32,243 nucleotides of DNA from Microcaldota archaeon (GCA_021827605.1 JAKAVF010000042.1:1-32243); one strand, 5' to 3'; positions 1 to 8,996 are shown, counted from the first letter of the stretch. Notes: generated by a model not told the origin, from the sequence alone. Numbers and translations are program-made.

Positions 1-1
1 T

Positions 2-127
2 TATGGTCTTGTCGTCAAGGTCAGATTCCAGACTGGAATGGAACCGTCCAATGTGGTGGATTTTATAACGAGGAAGATAGGCAGCAGGTTCGGCACTCTC
101 GACAGCTATTATCAGTACAGGAAATAG
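2..127 (+). CDS. C-terminal end of an unidentified protein (partial)
   Basis: The second frame is open from the left edge to a TAG at 125-127 and gives 41 residues with balanced protein-like composition (ends GTLDSYYQYRK). The gene begins outside the window. I do not recognise the family; the fragment has alternating hydrophobic stretches (YGLVVKVRF, VVDFITRKI) that would suit a small alpha/beta domain. The next gene lies on the opposite strand and ends at 173, so the two are convergent with a 45-nt gap. Another frame is also open here, so the frame choice rests on residue composition only. Confidence 0.45.
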   Translation, partial: YGLVVKVRFQTGMEPSNVVDFITRKIGSRFGTLDSYYQYRK

Positions 128-172
128 GAAGAGCTACGCTGCTTTTACGTGGTTATTTGCAGCGTTTTACTT

Positions 173-580
173 TCATATGTTCGCTTTCGCGTAGTCCATC
201 AGCCTTCTCACAAGCTCCTGCTTTGACATGGCGCTCCTGTATTCCTCATCCCTTGCCATGTGAGTCTGCTCCTCATCGTCGTACTCCAGAAGATTCTCGT
301 CCGCCATCATCTCCGCGCGCTCATCAGGAAGCGATACAAGGTCATCGAAGATCTCTTCCGGAAGCTCCATCTGCATGGCCATGAACTCCATGCTTGCGCT
401 CTTTGGCGGCTCCCTGTTCTTTCGCTGCGTGTACAGCGCCTTCAGAATTTTTTCCGTAGCCTTACGATACAGGATGGATGCGGTGATGTATTCCTTTGCG
501 TCACCGTACTTCTTGGCCAACTCAAAGTCCCGCGCTGCTCTTTTTATGAGGTCCACACCCTTTCTTATCCTTCTCATCAT
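173..580 (-). CDS. HEPN-like domain small protein
   Basis: This 135-residue protein starts at ATG 580 or the adjacent ATG 577; GGTGG just upstream fits the second better. Residues 8-52 form two predicted helices, and the second (ASILYRKATEKILKALY) has the spacing of HEPN domains, in which a helix with aromatic and Lys-rich turns follows a short N-terminal helix. The Rx4-6H nuclease motif of toxin-type HEPN proteins is not evident, so an RNase role is not supported. The middle (res 60-110) is Met- and acid-rich and probably disordered, followed by a short C-terminal helix. A TATA-like box at 610-617 lies about 30 nt upstream of the start. No partner nucleotidyltransferase gene is adjacent. The family call is from helix pattern only. 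Confidence 0.6.
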   Translation of the reverse strand: MMRRIRKGVDLIKRAARDFELAKKYGDAKEYITASILYRKATEKILKALYTQRKNREPPKSASMEFMAMQMELPEEIFDDLVSLPDERAEMMADENLLEYDDEEQTHMARDEEYRSAMSKQELVRRLMDYAKANI

Positions 581-609
581 TCCACCCGATTAAAAGTAGC
601 AAAACCATC

Positions 610-617
610 TTTAAATA
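610..617 (-). promoter_or_regulatory. TATA box for the HEPN-like gene
   Basis: On the minus strand the sequence reads TATTTAAA, 30-37 nt before ATG 580, which is the usual archaeal TATA spacing for a transcript with a very short leader. Confidence 0.45.
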
Positions 618-695
618 CTTTCTCTCCCTATTTTGTAATTGACTAACACGCGTTAAGATTTTGTCTAATTGCGTCGTTGCCCACCAGTGATCCCT

Positions 696-2975
696 ATGCA
701 AGAGACAACGATGAGCAAGTTCCTCAACGATCTCGTCCCGATAGCAACGAGCGCAGTCAGCGAGGAGGAGATTTCGAGGCGTTTCACAGATTCTGTTTCT
801 AGGAACTTTGGCATAGACAGCGTTTCCATCCTCGATCTGAGGAACGACAGGGGTACGGCCATAGAGGGGTATCTGAAAAACACTAAAAGAGCCTTTGTGG
901 ATAACCAGCTCAGCGACTACTCTGCGTTTCCGGAGCTCATAGACTATAGGAACAAGGGTTTCAAGAGCTATGCCGCGATGCCCCTTCTCGCCGACGGGAA
1001 GGTCATGTCGATGCTTGAGATGGTCTCGCGCAGCGAGAACAAGTTCAGCGACGATCTCATCAGCAATGTGATGGTCGGCGCTTCATTCATCGGCTTTGTC
1101 CTGATGTACAAGGGAGAGCTGAGCAGGAGCATACGCCTCGCCACATATTTCGATGCAGCGTTCAACACGACGTTCCCACAGCTTATAGTTGCTGAAGACG
1201 GGACGATAGTAAAGTACAATAAGGCTGCGATAAAGCAGTTCGATCTAAGCACGCCGGAGGGAAGGCCGTTCAGCAAGATAATCAAGCTAGACTTCGATTC
1301 CATACTAAGGCTGACGAAGGGAAGCACGGCGAACATACTGATAGACACCACATCCGGAAGGGAGCGCGTCTTCGCAATCGCCGCGAGCAAGATAAACGAC
1401 AAGCTTGTGCATGTCGCGGCTAACGATATAACCGATGCCTTCACCTACTCTTCCCTCTCCGGGCTTCTCAACAGGAACAGGGATGTTTGCGTCATGTTTC
1501 TCGGGGCAGGCTTCGCAGTGAGCAACATGTCGCAGAACGTGGAGCAGATGTTCGGCTACACAAAGGCAGGCCTTTCCAGCTCGAATTTCCTGAACCTGAT
1601 AGCAGAGCAGGAGCGGAATGGCTTTGAGAAGAGCGTTTCACAGCTGAAGGAAGATGAGATAGCAAGCGGCGCTGTCACCCTAATCTTCCCGGAGTTCGGG
1701 CAAAGATACGTCCACTATGTTGCAAAGAGGCACAACAACGGCTATGCGTTGATGTTAATCAATGCCAATATGGAAAAGAGCCTTGTCGACGCGCAGAGGG
1801 ACCTGGACGATTTCATAACCAGCACCTCAGACATAGTCTTCGCCGTCGACAGCCTTGGCTACATACGCGAGTGCAACCTCCCTGCTGAGATAGTCCTTGG
1901 TTACAAGCGGGAGGAACTTCTCGGAAAGGAGCTGAAGTTCCTCTACGGGGAGCAGGCTGTACTCGACAGGGACATAACATACGTGAGGAACGGCGGGAAG
2001 ATAGACAACTCATTCGTGACGCTCATAGCGAGGGATATGATGCCGGTTCCTGCGACGCATTCGCTGCGGCTTCTCCACACCGCATCTGAGAGTGGAGCAG
2101 AATACCTTGTCTTCGTCAAAGAGCTAAGGACGAAGAGGCGGCTGAGCGACCAAGAGGACACGATAAGGAACCAGGCGAATCAGCTCAAGCGGATGAAGCA
2201 GGAAGGGGAGCTGAAATCGCAGTTCATCTACAACATCTCCCATGAGCTCAAGACCCCGCTGACCAGCATAAAGGGATATTCTAAGCTCCTCTACGACGGC
2301 GAGTTTGGCCCGCTGAACGATGACCAGAAACGTTACCTTCAGACAACCCTAGACGAGTCCGATAGGCTGATGCTAATAATACAGCAGGTGCTCGACGCAG
2401 CGAAGCTCGAGGCGGAGATGATAAAGCTCGAGCCGAAGGAGGTAGACCTGGTCAACATGGCGAACAACCCGAGCATAGTGGCACTCGAGGAGAGCGCGAG
2501 GAACAAGGGCTTAGATTTCAAGTGGGAGGTAAACTGGGAAGTACCGAAGATAATGGCAGACCCGAACAGGCTAATACAGATTTTCGTGAACCTTATAGGC
2601 AATTCGATAAAGTTCACACAAAAGGGCGGCATAACAGTCAAGATAATAAGGAAGAACAAGAGGAACATAGAGTGCAAAGTCATAGATACTGGAATAGGGA
2701 TAGCGGATGATGACAAAAAGAAGCTCTTCAGAAAGAAGTTTTTCGAGGCGAAGAAGGACGCGTCGCTAGTGCAGCAGCCAGGCGCCGGGACCGGCCTCGG
2801 CCTTTCGATAACGAGGGATCTCGTCAAGCTGCACGGTGGGAAGATAAACTTTGAGTCAAAACTCGGGCAGGGAAGCACATTCTTCTTCACACTCCCGATA
2901 AATCCGAAGGCGAAGAAGAGGGCTGCGCCTCAGGTTGTAAACAACAGCGCCTCATCACCTGCGTCTGCATCTTGA
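696..2975 (+). CDS. Cytosolic multi-PAS sensor histidine kinase
   Basis: Sensor kinase of a two-component system, about 759 residues, with no membrane segment, so it should sense a cytoplasmic signal. Order seen: GAF-like domain (about res 10-135), two or three PAS-like modules (about 150-235, 265-345, 365-465), then HisKA with the phospho-acceptor in NISHELKTPL (His516) and a HATPase domain with N box (NLIGNSIKFT), G1 (DTGIGIADD) and G2 (GTGLGLSI) plus a KLHGG stretch. The end is a short Ala/Ser/Lys tail. I chose ATG 696 because GTGAT lies 4 nt upstream; a TTG at 669 and ATG at 711 are alternatives. The likely partner is the response regulator at 5609-6820, separated from it by two genes on the other strand. 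Histidine kinases are uncommon in small DPANN genomes. Confidence 0.9.
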   Translation: MQETTMSKFLNDLVPIATSAVSEEEISRRFTDSVSRNFGIDSVSILDLRNDRGTAIEGYLKNTKRAFVDNQLSDYSAFPELIDYRNKGFKSYAAMPLLADGKVMSMLEMVSRSENKFSDDLISNVMVGASFIGFVLMYKGELSRSIRLATYFDAAFNTTFPQLIVAEDGTIVKYNKAAIKQFDLSTPEGRPFSKIIKLDFDSILRLTKGSTANILIDTTSGRERVFAIAASKINDKLVHVAANDITDAFTYSSLSGLLNRNRDVCVMFLGAGFAVSNMSQNVEQMFGYTKAGLSSSNFLNLIAEQERNGFEKSVSQLKEDEIASGAVTLIFPEFGQRYVHYVAKRHNNGYALMLINANMEKSLVDAQRDLDDFITSTSDIVFAVDSLGYIRECNLPAEIVLGYKREELLGKELKFLYGEQAVLDRDITYVRNGGKIDNSFVTLIARDMMPVPATHSLRLLHTASESGAEYLVFVKELRTKRRLSDQEDTIRNQANQLKRMKQEGELKSQFIYNISHELKTPLTSIKGYSKLLYDGEFGPLNDDQKRYLQTTLDESDRLMLIIQQVLDAAKLEAEMIKLEPKEVDLVNMANNPSIVALEESARNKGLDFKWEVNWEVPKIMADPNRLIQIFVNLIGNSIKFTQKGGITVKIIRKNKRNIECKVIDTGIGIADDDKKKLFRKKFFEAKKDASLVQQPGAGTGLGLSITRDLVKLHGGKINFESKLGQGSTFFFTLPINPKAKKRAAPQVVNNSASSPASAS

Positions 2976-3025
2976 TGTGCAATGCAGAAGAGTTGGAAGG
3001 AAAAGGCGAATGCGCTGCAACCGTT

Positions 3026-4381
3026 TTACTCCTGAAAGTGCGCCCTGTGGAACTCGGCGATCCGCGCATCGGTAATTATGTGCCTCATCTGCAGCTTCCT
3101 CCTCAGCACTATCCCTTCCAACGTTGTGCACCTGCTCAGCGCAACGTAAAGCTGGCCGTGTGCGAATGTCCCGTCCCCTACGTCAATGATGACATGGTCA
3201 AAGGTCTTCCCCTGGCTTTTGTGTATAGTCACCGCCCATGCCAGCATCAGCGGGTATTGCGTGAAGCTCCCGGTGCTCGTCGATACGAGCTTCTTCCCAA
3301 CGCTGTCATAGGATAGCTTTGACGTCTCCCATGTATACGGAGCGACGGATTCACGCTTTCCATCCTCAAGCTCCACCACGATGCCGCCATCCTCCCCTTT
3401 CCCTCCTATCGAGACGACCCTCCCAAGGCTGCCGTTCACCCATCGCTTCTTTGAATCGTTGTTCAGCATCATCACCTGCGCACCCTCTTTAAGGCAGAGG
3501 ACGTCATCGGCGGGATAGACGCCCCTGCCGAATTTGCCGGTGATCAAAGCGCGGTATTCGTAGCGTCTTGCAGGGATTTTTTCCAGGTAGATATTATTGA
3601 TCCGATCTGCGATGCTGTTCGTGGTCGTCAGCGTTATATACAAATATGGCGTGGCCGGCGCGCCCCCAGATTCATCGAACCTTCTGTTAATCTTTTCCAG
3701 GTCATCTTCCGTTGCCGTGTTGTCCCGTATTGCATTGAGCAACTCTATGAATTTCGGGTCGCTATGCCTGTAATAACTCTTGAGCTCCACGAACTCCAGC
3801 TCCAACCCATCGAATACCCTGCTGTCGAAGAAGTAAGGGCTTTTGTACTGGCCTTCAAATATCCCCCTCTCTCCTTCGGTCACGACCGGCGGCAATTGAT
3901 AGAGGTCGCCGACGAAGATCATCTGGACGCCGCCAAACCGCTTATCCGGATTCCTCCCATTGAGCCGCATAAATCTATCCAGGCAGTCAAGAAGATCGGC
4001 TCTGACCATCGATATCTCGTCTATCACGATGGTGTCTAGGCTTTTGTACATGTTCGCCGTGGCAAAAGAAACGTTTGATAGCCTTTCCACAGTCTCTGGG
4101 GTTATATCGGGCTTGAACCTGCAGAACGAATGTATTGTCTGACCTCCTACATTCAGGGCAGCTACGCCGGTAGGGGCCAGGATGGCGATCCTCTTTGATG
4201 TGATAGACCTTAGGTAAGCCAGCAGCGTCGACTTTCCTGCGCCCGCCCTGCCGGTTATAAACAGGTTCTTGCCGCTGCCCTCGATTATGGCGAGTGCATT
4301 GCGGAACTCCCGGTTCAATTCGATGCCGTTGGCAGATAGCCGCGGTTGCAAGGCCATACGCACATTTTCCCGCAAAACCAT
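3026..4381 (-). CDS. Pif1-like superfamily 1B DNA helicase
   Basis: ATP-dependent 5'-3' helicase of the Pif1/RecD-like group, 451 residues. Walker A GRAGAGKST is at res 44-52, motif Ia APTGVAALNVGGQTIHSF follows, then the Walker B region IDEISMVRADLLD, motif III (QMIFVGDLYQLPPV) and, near the C-terminus, the Pif1 signature TIHKSQGKTFDHV with YVALSRCTTLEG (motif VI). Family members unwind DNA during replication and recombination and resolve structured DNA. It stands alone on the minus strand, convergent with the histidine kinase (51-nt gap). The start is ATG 4381; ATG 4357 (MALQPRL) is possible, and neither has a strong ribosome binding site. The core is complete, with no extra nuclease domain. 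Confidence 0.9.
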   Translation of the reverse strand: MVLRENVRMALQPRLSANGIELNREFRNALAIIEGSGKNLFITGRAGAGKSTLLAYLRSITSKRIAILAPTGVAALNVGGQTIHSFCRFKPDITPETVERLSNVSFATANMYKSLDTIVIDEISMVRADLLDCLDRFMRLNGRNPDKRFGGVQMIFVGDLYQLPPVVTEGERGIFEGQYKSPYFFDSRVFDGLELEFVELKSYYRHSDPKFIELLNAIRDNTATEDDLEKINRRFDESGGAPATPYLYITLTTTNSIADRINNIYLEKIPARRYEYRALITGKFGRGVYPADDVLCLKEGAQVMMLNNDSKKRWVNGSLGRVVSIGGKGEDGGIVVELEDGKRESVAPYTWETSKLSYDSVGKKLVSTSTGSFTQYPLMLAWAVTIHKSQGKTFDHVIIDVGDGTFAHGQLYVALSRCTTLEGIVLRRKLQMRHIITDARIAEFHRAHFQE

Positions 4382-4425
4382 AAAACACTTGCGTGCTCAG
4401 CTGCAGTGCTGCACCTTCTCTGGCA

Positions 4426-5475
4426 TCAGCACGGATAGGAGCAGGATAGCACGTACACCCCGCATGCGTTGTGGATGTTATTTATGCTCAGGTAGCTGCT
4501 GTAGACTGTCGAGTAGTTGAGCCCCCCGAAGACCCCCTTTGTCACGGAGCTGACTATCTGGTGCCTTGTGAGGTTCATTGTTACTACCAGCGCAGGCCCT
4601 CCCGTTATCGACGGGGTGTGCGAATAGGTGCTGTATGTTGCAAGCCATACCGATGCGGATGTGCTCCCGAGGGTGTAATTGAGATCGTACGGAACCAGCT
4701 TCGTTATGTTCAGGAACGAGTTCGTCGCGTTGGGCAGGTGGCCATACTTTGTCACATAGGTTGAATTGTAGACGGTTGAGTTGCAGTTGCTCGCCGCGGT
4801 CTCATAGGTCTTCGTGTAATTATTCATAAGCCCGTAGTAGACATCGGTCTTTAGCAGGCTCTGCGCTGCGGAGTAGTTGCCGCTGGTGCCTACGGTTGTG
4901 GTGCCGGCTGTTGTAGTGCCTGTGGTGCTGGTCGTTGTGGCGCTTGTTGTCGATGTTGTCGCGTTTTCCTGTGAAGACGAGCCTACAGGCGACAGAGACG
5001 ACTGGACCATCGTTATCCTTGAAGAGGTCGGCGCAAGAGCAAGCCCCGTCGGTACTGGCGTAACCGTGATCGAGACCGTGTTGTTGCTTATTTTTGTGAG
5101 CAGTAGCTGCATGTCCGCGAAGTTGCCTAACGTGTTGATATCCGTTGCATTGTTTGATACAAGGGATACTTCAAGCGTCGGATTGACGAAGACGGGCAGT
5201 CTCGTCACCGCGACCTTTGCAGTCGATGATGCAAGCGATGAGGTTACGAGGTGCATTGCATATTCATTGCCACCCATCATGAACACCGTTGTCGAGTTCG
5301 TAATCGCAAGGGATGTCGCTCCGGTAATATTTACGATCGAAAGGACACCGATTATGAAGCTGATGGCGAAGTATGCGATGATGATAAGGATTATGAGCCC
5401 TACCGCTGGCAGTATAAACTTCCCGTAGTCCGTCCTCTGCCCCTGGGGTTTTCTTCTCGGCGGGTCTATAGGCAT
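4426..5475 (-). CDS. Membrane-anchored Thr-rich surface protein
   Basis: 349-residue protein of unknown function. A charged N-terminus (MPIDPPRRKPQGQR) is followed by one long hydrophobic helix (about res 22-48) and a mostly extracellular-type chain. A Ser/Thr-rich spacer (about res 168-200, repeated STTSATTTST units) separates two halves, and many NxS/T sites (NYT, NST, NAT, NLT, NYS) suggest N-glycosylation. The C-terminal half carries a few cysteines, including CGVYVLSCSYPC at the end, which may form disulfides. The architecture fits a type II-like anchor with an exposed domain. A TATA box at 5505-5512 serves it, and it is divergent from the response regulator. No named domain was recognised. 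Confidence 0.75.
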   Translation of the reverse strand: MPIDPPRRKPQGQRTDYGKFILPAVGLIILIIIAYFAISFIIGVLSIVNITGATSLAITNSTTVFMMGGNEYAMHLVTSSLASSTAKVAVTRLPVFVNPTLEVSLVSNNATDINTLGNFADMQLLLTKISNNTVSITVTPVPTGLALAPTSSRITMVQSSLSPVGSSSQENATTSTTSATTTSTTGTTTAGTTTVGTSGNYSAAQSLLKTDVYYGLMNNYTKTYETAASNCNSTVYNSTYVTKYGHLPNATNSFLNITKLVPYDLNYTLGSTSASVWLATYSTYSHTPSITGGPALVVTMNLTRHQIVSSVTKGVFGGLNYSTVYSSYLSINNIHNACGVYVLSCSYPC

Positions 5476-5504
5476 GGAATTCTACCTATATCTTCAAGCC
5501 AAGA

Positions 5505-5512
5505 CTTATAAA
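5505..5512 (-). promoter_or_regulatory. TATA box for the surface-protein gene
   Basis: Minus-strand TTTATAAG lies 30-37 nt upstream of ATG 5475. The short spacing suggests a leaderless or nearly leaderless transcript. Confidence 0.5.
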
Positions 5513-5608
5513 CATTTTTGTCAGGGAAGGAATGAAAGTTTACATTCCTCTAATCAAAAATCGGCAAAGCATATTAGCCTTTATGTTGATATTTTAGCGG
5601 TGACCGGC

Positions 5609-6820
5609 ATGGTGGCAAGCGACGATTTCAACGAAGACCTAATGAACATCATCAACGAAAGGCAGCAGATCTCATATGGGGAGCTGAGCGACATCGCGTT
5701 TTCAAGGGGCGTCGCGGAGAAGATGCTTAAGGACTCGCTTTCCGAGTTAGAGAGGGCGAAGAAAATCGCATCAAGAAGCAACGGCGGGATCTTGACATAT
5801 TACCTCCTACAGGGGGAGGACGGGATGAGGAAGGTGCTCATCGTCGAGGACGACAAGAACATCAACAAGCTCATGGCGCTTTCCATCGGGAAGGGGTTTG
5901 ACATAACGCAAATCTACGACGGAGGCGAGGCGATCGCGGCCGTGAGGGAGAAGAGACCGGAACTTGTAATACTGGACCTGATGCTTCCGCACAAGGATGG
6001 CCTTGACCTATGCCAGACCATAAAGACAGACCCTTCGCTCAGGGAAACGGTCGTCATACTGATAAGCGCCATGGATCCGACGAGCAACAGGTTCAAGGGG
6101 ATAAAGTACGGCGCGGATTATTACATAAAGAAGCCGTTCGATCCGAGCGACCTAAGGAGCCTCGTTACCCTTTTCCTTAGGAAGAAGGGAAAGCGCTTCG
6201 ACCCGCTCATAGACCTGCCGGATGAGGAGAGGATATCCAAGCAGATAGAGCACTCGATAAGGCAGAACGAGAAATATGCCATAGGGGAGCTCAAGATTGA
6301 CAATCTGGGCACATACGCGAAGAGGTTCGGCGAGAAGTCGGCGATAGTCCTGCTCAGGCTGGTATCGCAGCTTCTTCAGGATGCGATAAGGAAGCAGCAG
6401 TCAAGCACATTTGTCGGTTTCCTGAACAGCGACGAGTTCATAGTTGCGGGAGCCCACGACAGCGTCGATGCAGTGGTGAAGGAGGTGCAGCAGGAGTTCG
6501 GTGCGGTGCTGCAGTTCGTCCTCCAGGACGCTGGATTCAAGCAGATAAATATAGACGTGGAGGCGCTCTTCGAATCCAAGGAGGCGCCCAAGCTCGCGCT
6601 TGTCTTCACAGAGGTTGACAAGGAGAAGCTGAAGGCGAGGAGGAACGAGGTGCTCAAGAGCAAGGGAGTCTCAGCCACCGCGCAGGAAGGCATAGGCTCA
6701 TACTCATATGACGAACTGCAGAAGATATTCGGCAAGGACGACCTTGATGTAATAATAACAAGGGACGAGAGCGGAGTAAGGCTGCAGGTCGGCAAGAGCG
6801 CCGAAGAGAAGGAGAAGTAA
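5609..6820 (+). CDS. Response regulator: winged helix + REC + degenerate GGDEF
   Basis: 403 residues from ATG 5609, chosen because GGTGA (5599-5603) precedes it by 5 nt; the frame is open further upstream to 5474 but that part is poorly protein-like. Residues 1-70 look like a winged-helix domain (QISYGELSDIAFSRGVAEKML). Residues 73-190 are a REC receiver: acid pair VEDD, phospho-acceptor Asp123 in LDLMLPHKDG, a Ser in the Thr/Ser switch position (LISAMD) and Lys in YIKKPF. Residues 200-300 follow the GGDEF fold pattern (DPLIDLPDEERISKQIEH, then IGELKIDN, then FLNSDEFIVAG), with NSDEF at 273-277 in place of GGDEF, so cyclic-di-GMP synthesis is unlikely. A last domain of about 100 residues is unassigned. 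It probably receives phosphate from the kinase at 696-2975. Confidence 0.88.
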   Translation: MVASDDFNEDLMNIINERQQISYGELSDIAFSRGVAEKMLKDSLSELERAKKIASRSNGGILTYYLLQGEDGMRKVLIVEDDKNINKLMALSIGKGFDITQIYDGGEAIAAVREKRPELVILDLMLPHKDGLDLCQTIKTDPSLRETVVILISAMDPTSNRFKGIKYGADYYIKKPFDPSDLRSLVTLFLRKKGKRFDPLIDLPDEERISKQIEHSIRQNEKYAIGELKIDNLGTYAKRFGEKSAIVLLRLVSQLLQDAIRKQQSSTFVGFLNSDEFIVAGAHDSVDAVVKEVQQEFGAVLQFVLQDAGFKQINIDVEALFESKEAPKLALVFTEVDKEKLKARRNEVLKSKGVSATAQEGIGSYSYDELQKIFGKDDLDVIITRDESGVRLQVGKSAEEKEK

Positions 6821-6854
6821 TAAAAGTATTGGCAGACCTGTTAACTCGATTCCG

Positions 6855-7388
6855 ATGAAGCAGCAGTCAGCTATAGACTTCATGACATCTTACGGCGTAG
6901 CCATGTTGATAGTGGTGATAGCGGCTTACGTAGTTCTCAGGCTTGGCATATTCACCGGGAACGTTGCGCAGCCGGTTTGCACCTCAGCGTCCTCGTTCTC
7001 ATGCGGCGCCCTCTCGCTTTCTACGAACGGGACCGTTACCTTCGTCCTGACGCAGGCTGTCGGAGGCACGATAGACATAGTAGGAGTGGCGTGCTCCAGC
7101 GGAATCAACACGGCAGGCACAGGTCCGGCATATGGAAACATAAACGTGCTGAACTACTCGGATGCGCCGCAGTATTACCCGAGCACTGCCCTACAGAGCG
7201 GCCTGCAGATGTACAGCGGCTCATCGAAGACGATACGGATAGGCTGCTGGGGTCCATTCGGCCAGTCGAAGGAGAACCTCGGCAATTCCTATACCGGATA
7301 CATATGGATCAACTACACCTACGAGGGCCTGCCATCGCACCTGTATACAGTTACAAGGGTCATAGATTTCGCTACGAAAGCGACTTAG
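6855..7388 (+). CDS. Type IV pilin-like protein with class III signal peptide
   Basis: 177-residue exported protein. The N-terminus has the class III signal shape: a short polar leader (MKQQ), SAIDFMTSYG, then a hydrophobic helix (res 14-33). In archaea such leaders are cut by a prepilin peptidase and the helix packs into pilus- or archaellum-like fibres. The remaining domain is beta-rich with paired cysteines (VCTSASSFSCG, GVACSS, IGCWG) and NxT sites. It aligns by eye with the first 150 residues of the protein at 27496-29016, sharing the C..FxCG segment, a GxACxx segment and TGYIWxxY, so the two are paralogues. It follows the response regulator by 34 nt and may be cotranscribed with it. The filament type is not determined. 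Confidence 0.8.
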   Translation: MKQQSAIDFMTSYGVAMLIVVIAAYVVLRLGIFTGNVAQPVCTSASSFSCGALSLSTNGTVTFVLTQAVGGTIDIVGVACSSGINTAGTGPAYGNINVLNYSDAPQYYPSTALQSGLQMYSGSSKTIRIGCWGPFGQSKENLGNSYTGYIWINYTYEGLPSHLYTVTRVIDFATKAT

Positions 7389-7433
7389 GCGGATTCGCCC
7401 GCTTAAGCAACACATTTAAAAGTTGACAGGCAA

Positions 7434-7439
7434 TATAAA
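7434..7439 (+). promoter_or_regulatory. TATA box for the 7473-9310 gene run
   Basis: TATAAA sits 34 nt before ATG 7473 in an 84-nt gap, with GGTAAT 3 nt before the start. This indicates a promoter that separates this run from the pilin gene. Confidence 0.5.
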
Positions 7440-7472
7440 GCTTGACACAGCGGTCCAAACGAAGGTAATCCA

Positions 7473-8291
7473 ATGAGAGCCCTGCTTCCTATCTTGCTTA
7501 TATCCATAATAGCGTCAACAGCGGCAGCAAACTATGTCACGCTTATAGAGCCGCACCCCGCCGTTGTCTATTCCAACCAGAGCGTCGCACTAGGCAAGGT
7601 TGGGCCAGGCCAGACGTTCTACGTAACGATATCGGCCAATGCGACAAACAGCACAGGCGCGCTCTTTACCAGAGGCTGGAACAAGGTCGTAGCTACCGGC
7701 CTTCCGCCAGGATGGATAGCCGAGAACTCCTCACTTAACAACCAGGAGCTCTCGGTGAAGGTGACAGCATCGCCCCTTGCGCAGAACGGCACATACGCGT
7801 TCAACCTTACCGCGATAAACCTGGGGAACTATTCCAAGCTCGGCACGGTCAGGTTCACCGCGCAGATAAACGTTACTCCGGATGTCTTCAAGCTCGGTGT
7901 CACTCCAACAAACATAAGCACCGGACCAGGGCAGCCTGAGAACATATACGTAACTATAAACAACACCGGCGTCTCCGACAGCCCATTCATAATATCTGTC
8001 AACAACCTGCCCGGCTGGAACACGACGCAGACCGTCATAGCCCTCCACAACACACAGGAGACCTTCACTTATCCAGTATACGTGAACGAGCCAGGCGTCT
8101 ATACCGTACAGCTGAACGTCTCGTCCGCATCGAGCTCCCTCGTCTCAAAGAGGGCGGGTATTACATTGACAGTGGCGGCATCGGTCCTCAATGACTACAG
8201 GGCGCTCGGGCAGGGATCGATCGCGTTTCCGGTCATCTACGAGCCCGTATATGCGATAATGAGCTTCATCAGCTCCCTTTTCAACAGCTAA
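7473..8291 (+). CDS. Secreted Ig-like beta-sandwich protein
   Basis: 272 residues with a Sec-type signal peptide (MRALLPILLISIIASTAAA, probable cut near ANY). The body has about two Ig-like modules of the kind found in archaeal S-layer and alpha-galactosidase-associated (NEW3-like) domains: repeated VxPGQ or GPGQPENIYVTINNTG turns, GLPPGWIAE and NLPGWNTTQ strands, each followed by a YxFNLTA or YTVQLNVSS edge strand. Many NxS/T sites are present. A moderately hydrophobic C-terminal stretch (IAFPVIYEPVYAIMSFISSLF) could anchor it to the membrane. It is the first gene of a three-gene run and precedes an intracellular protein by 12 nt. Function is unknown; a cell-envelope role is inferred. Confidence 0.75.
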   Translation: MRALLPILLISIIASTAAANYVTLIEPHPAVVYSNQSVALGKVGPGQTFYVTISANATNSTGALFTRGWNKVVATGLPPGWIAENSSLNNQELSVKVTASPLAQNGTYAFNLTAINLGNYSKLGTVRFTAQINVTPDVFKLGVTPTNISTGPGQPENIYVTINNTGVSDSPFIISVNNLPGWNTTQTVIALHNTQETFTYPVYVNEPGVYTVQLNVSSASSSLVSKRAGITLTVAASVLNDYRALGQGSIAFPVIYEPVYAIMSFISSLFNS

Positions 8292-8303
8292 TTTTGTGAT
8301 ACG

Positions 8304-8996
8304 ATGGAGAAGCAGCAGAAGGAGAAGAAGCAGGGCAAGCCGAGCGTGCAGTTCGTGAAGCTCGTTTCTCTTGCGGACCTCGCAAGGAACGCAACGACCT
8401 TCTCGGATTCGGCAAGGCCAATATTCGCGATGAAAGCGGGAAGCTCATACAGGCTGTTCGACCAGGGCCCGAAGGCGGGAGATGCCAGGATCATCTTCTA
8501 CGTAGAGTCAAAGTCAAGCAGCGGCTTCCTCTGCTACAAGCCTGCGGGAAGCTCGGACAAGGAGGTTGCAGAACTGCGGGAAACCGTGTCTTTCACGCCG
8601 CAGGGCAGCGAGATGCACAGCATACCGATAATAGAGATAAAGCAGAGCCCGTTCGAGGAGAAGAAGAGCGCCAGCGCGATGAACGTTGCAGTTACCGACT
8701 ATACTGCGATAATAAAGGGCACCATAACGAAGTCGTTAAGCAGCGAAAGCATAGGGAAGGTATACGCATTCAAGAGCGGGAACAAGGCATACATCGGGAC
8801 TTTCAGCCTGATAGAGGAGGAAGAAGACCTGAGGGTCTTCTGCTATGCGCAGATAGAGAACGGGAACGCATTTGCATTCTACAGGTACAACTACCAGACG
8901 GACAAGGTGGAACAGACCGATGTGTTTGGTGAGCACCAGTACCTTTACGTAAGGGTAATAAACCTTGCCCAACCATTCTCATTCTTCAAGGAATGA
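8304..8996 (+). CDS. Conserved-looking soluble protein, function unknown
   Basis: 230 residues, no signal peptide or membrane helix. The first 15 residues are Lys/Gln-rich (MEKQQKEKKQGKPSVQF); the rest alternates beta-type segments such as RIIFYVESK and AIIKGTITK, a pattern that would fit two small beta domains (about res 20-110 and 125-230). GTGAT lies 3 nt before ATG 8304, a clear ribosome binding site. Its stop overlaps the start of the next gene by 4 nt (ATGA), so translation of the two is probably coupled. I do not recognise the family; the repeated TxTxY/F edge strands would suit an OB-like or beta-barrel fold but that is a guess. Confidence 0.75.
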   Translation: MEKQQKEKKQGKPSVQFVKLVSLADLARNATTFSDSARPIFAMKAGSSYRLFDQGPKAGDARIIFYVESKSSSGFLCYKPAGSSDKEVAELRETVSFTPQGSEMHSIPIIEIKQSPFEEKKSASAMNVAVTDYTAIIKGTITKSLSSESIGKVYAFKSGNKAYIGTFSLIEEEEDLRVFCYAQIENGNAFAFYRYNYQTDKVEQTDVFGEHQYLYVRVINLAQPFSFFKE

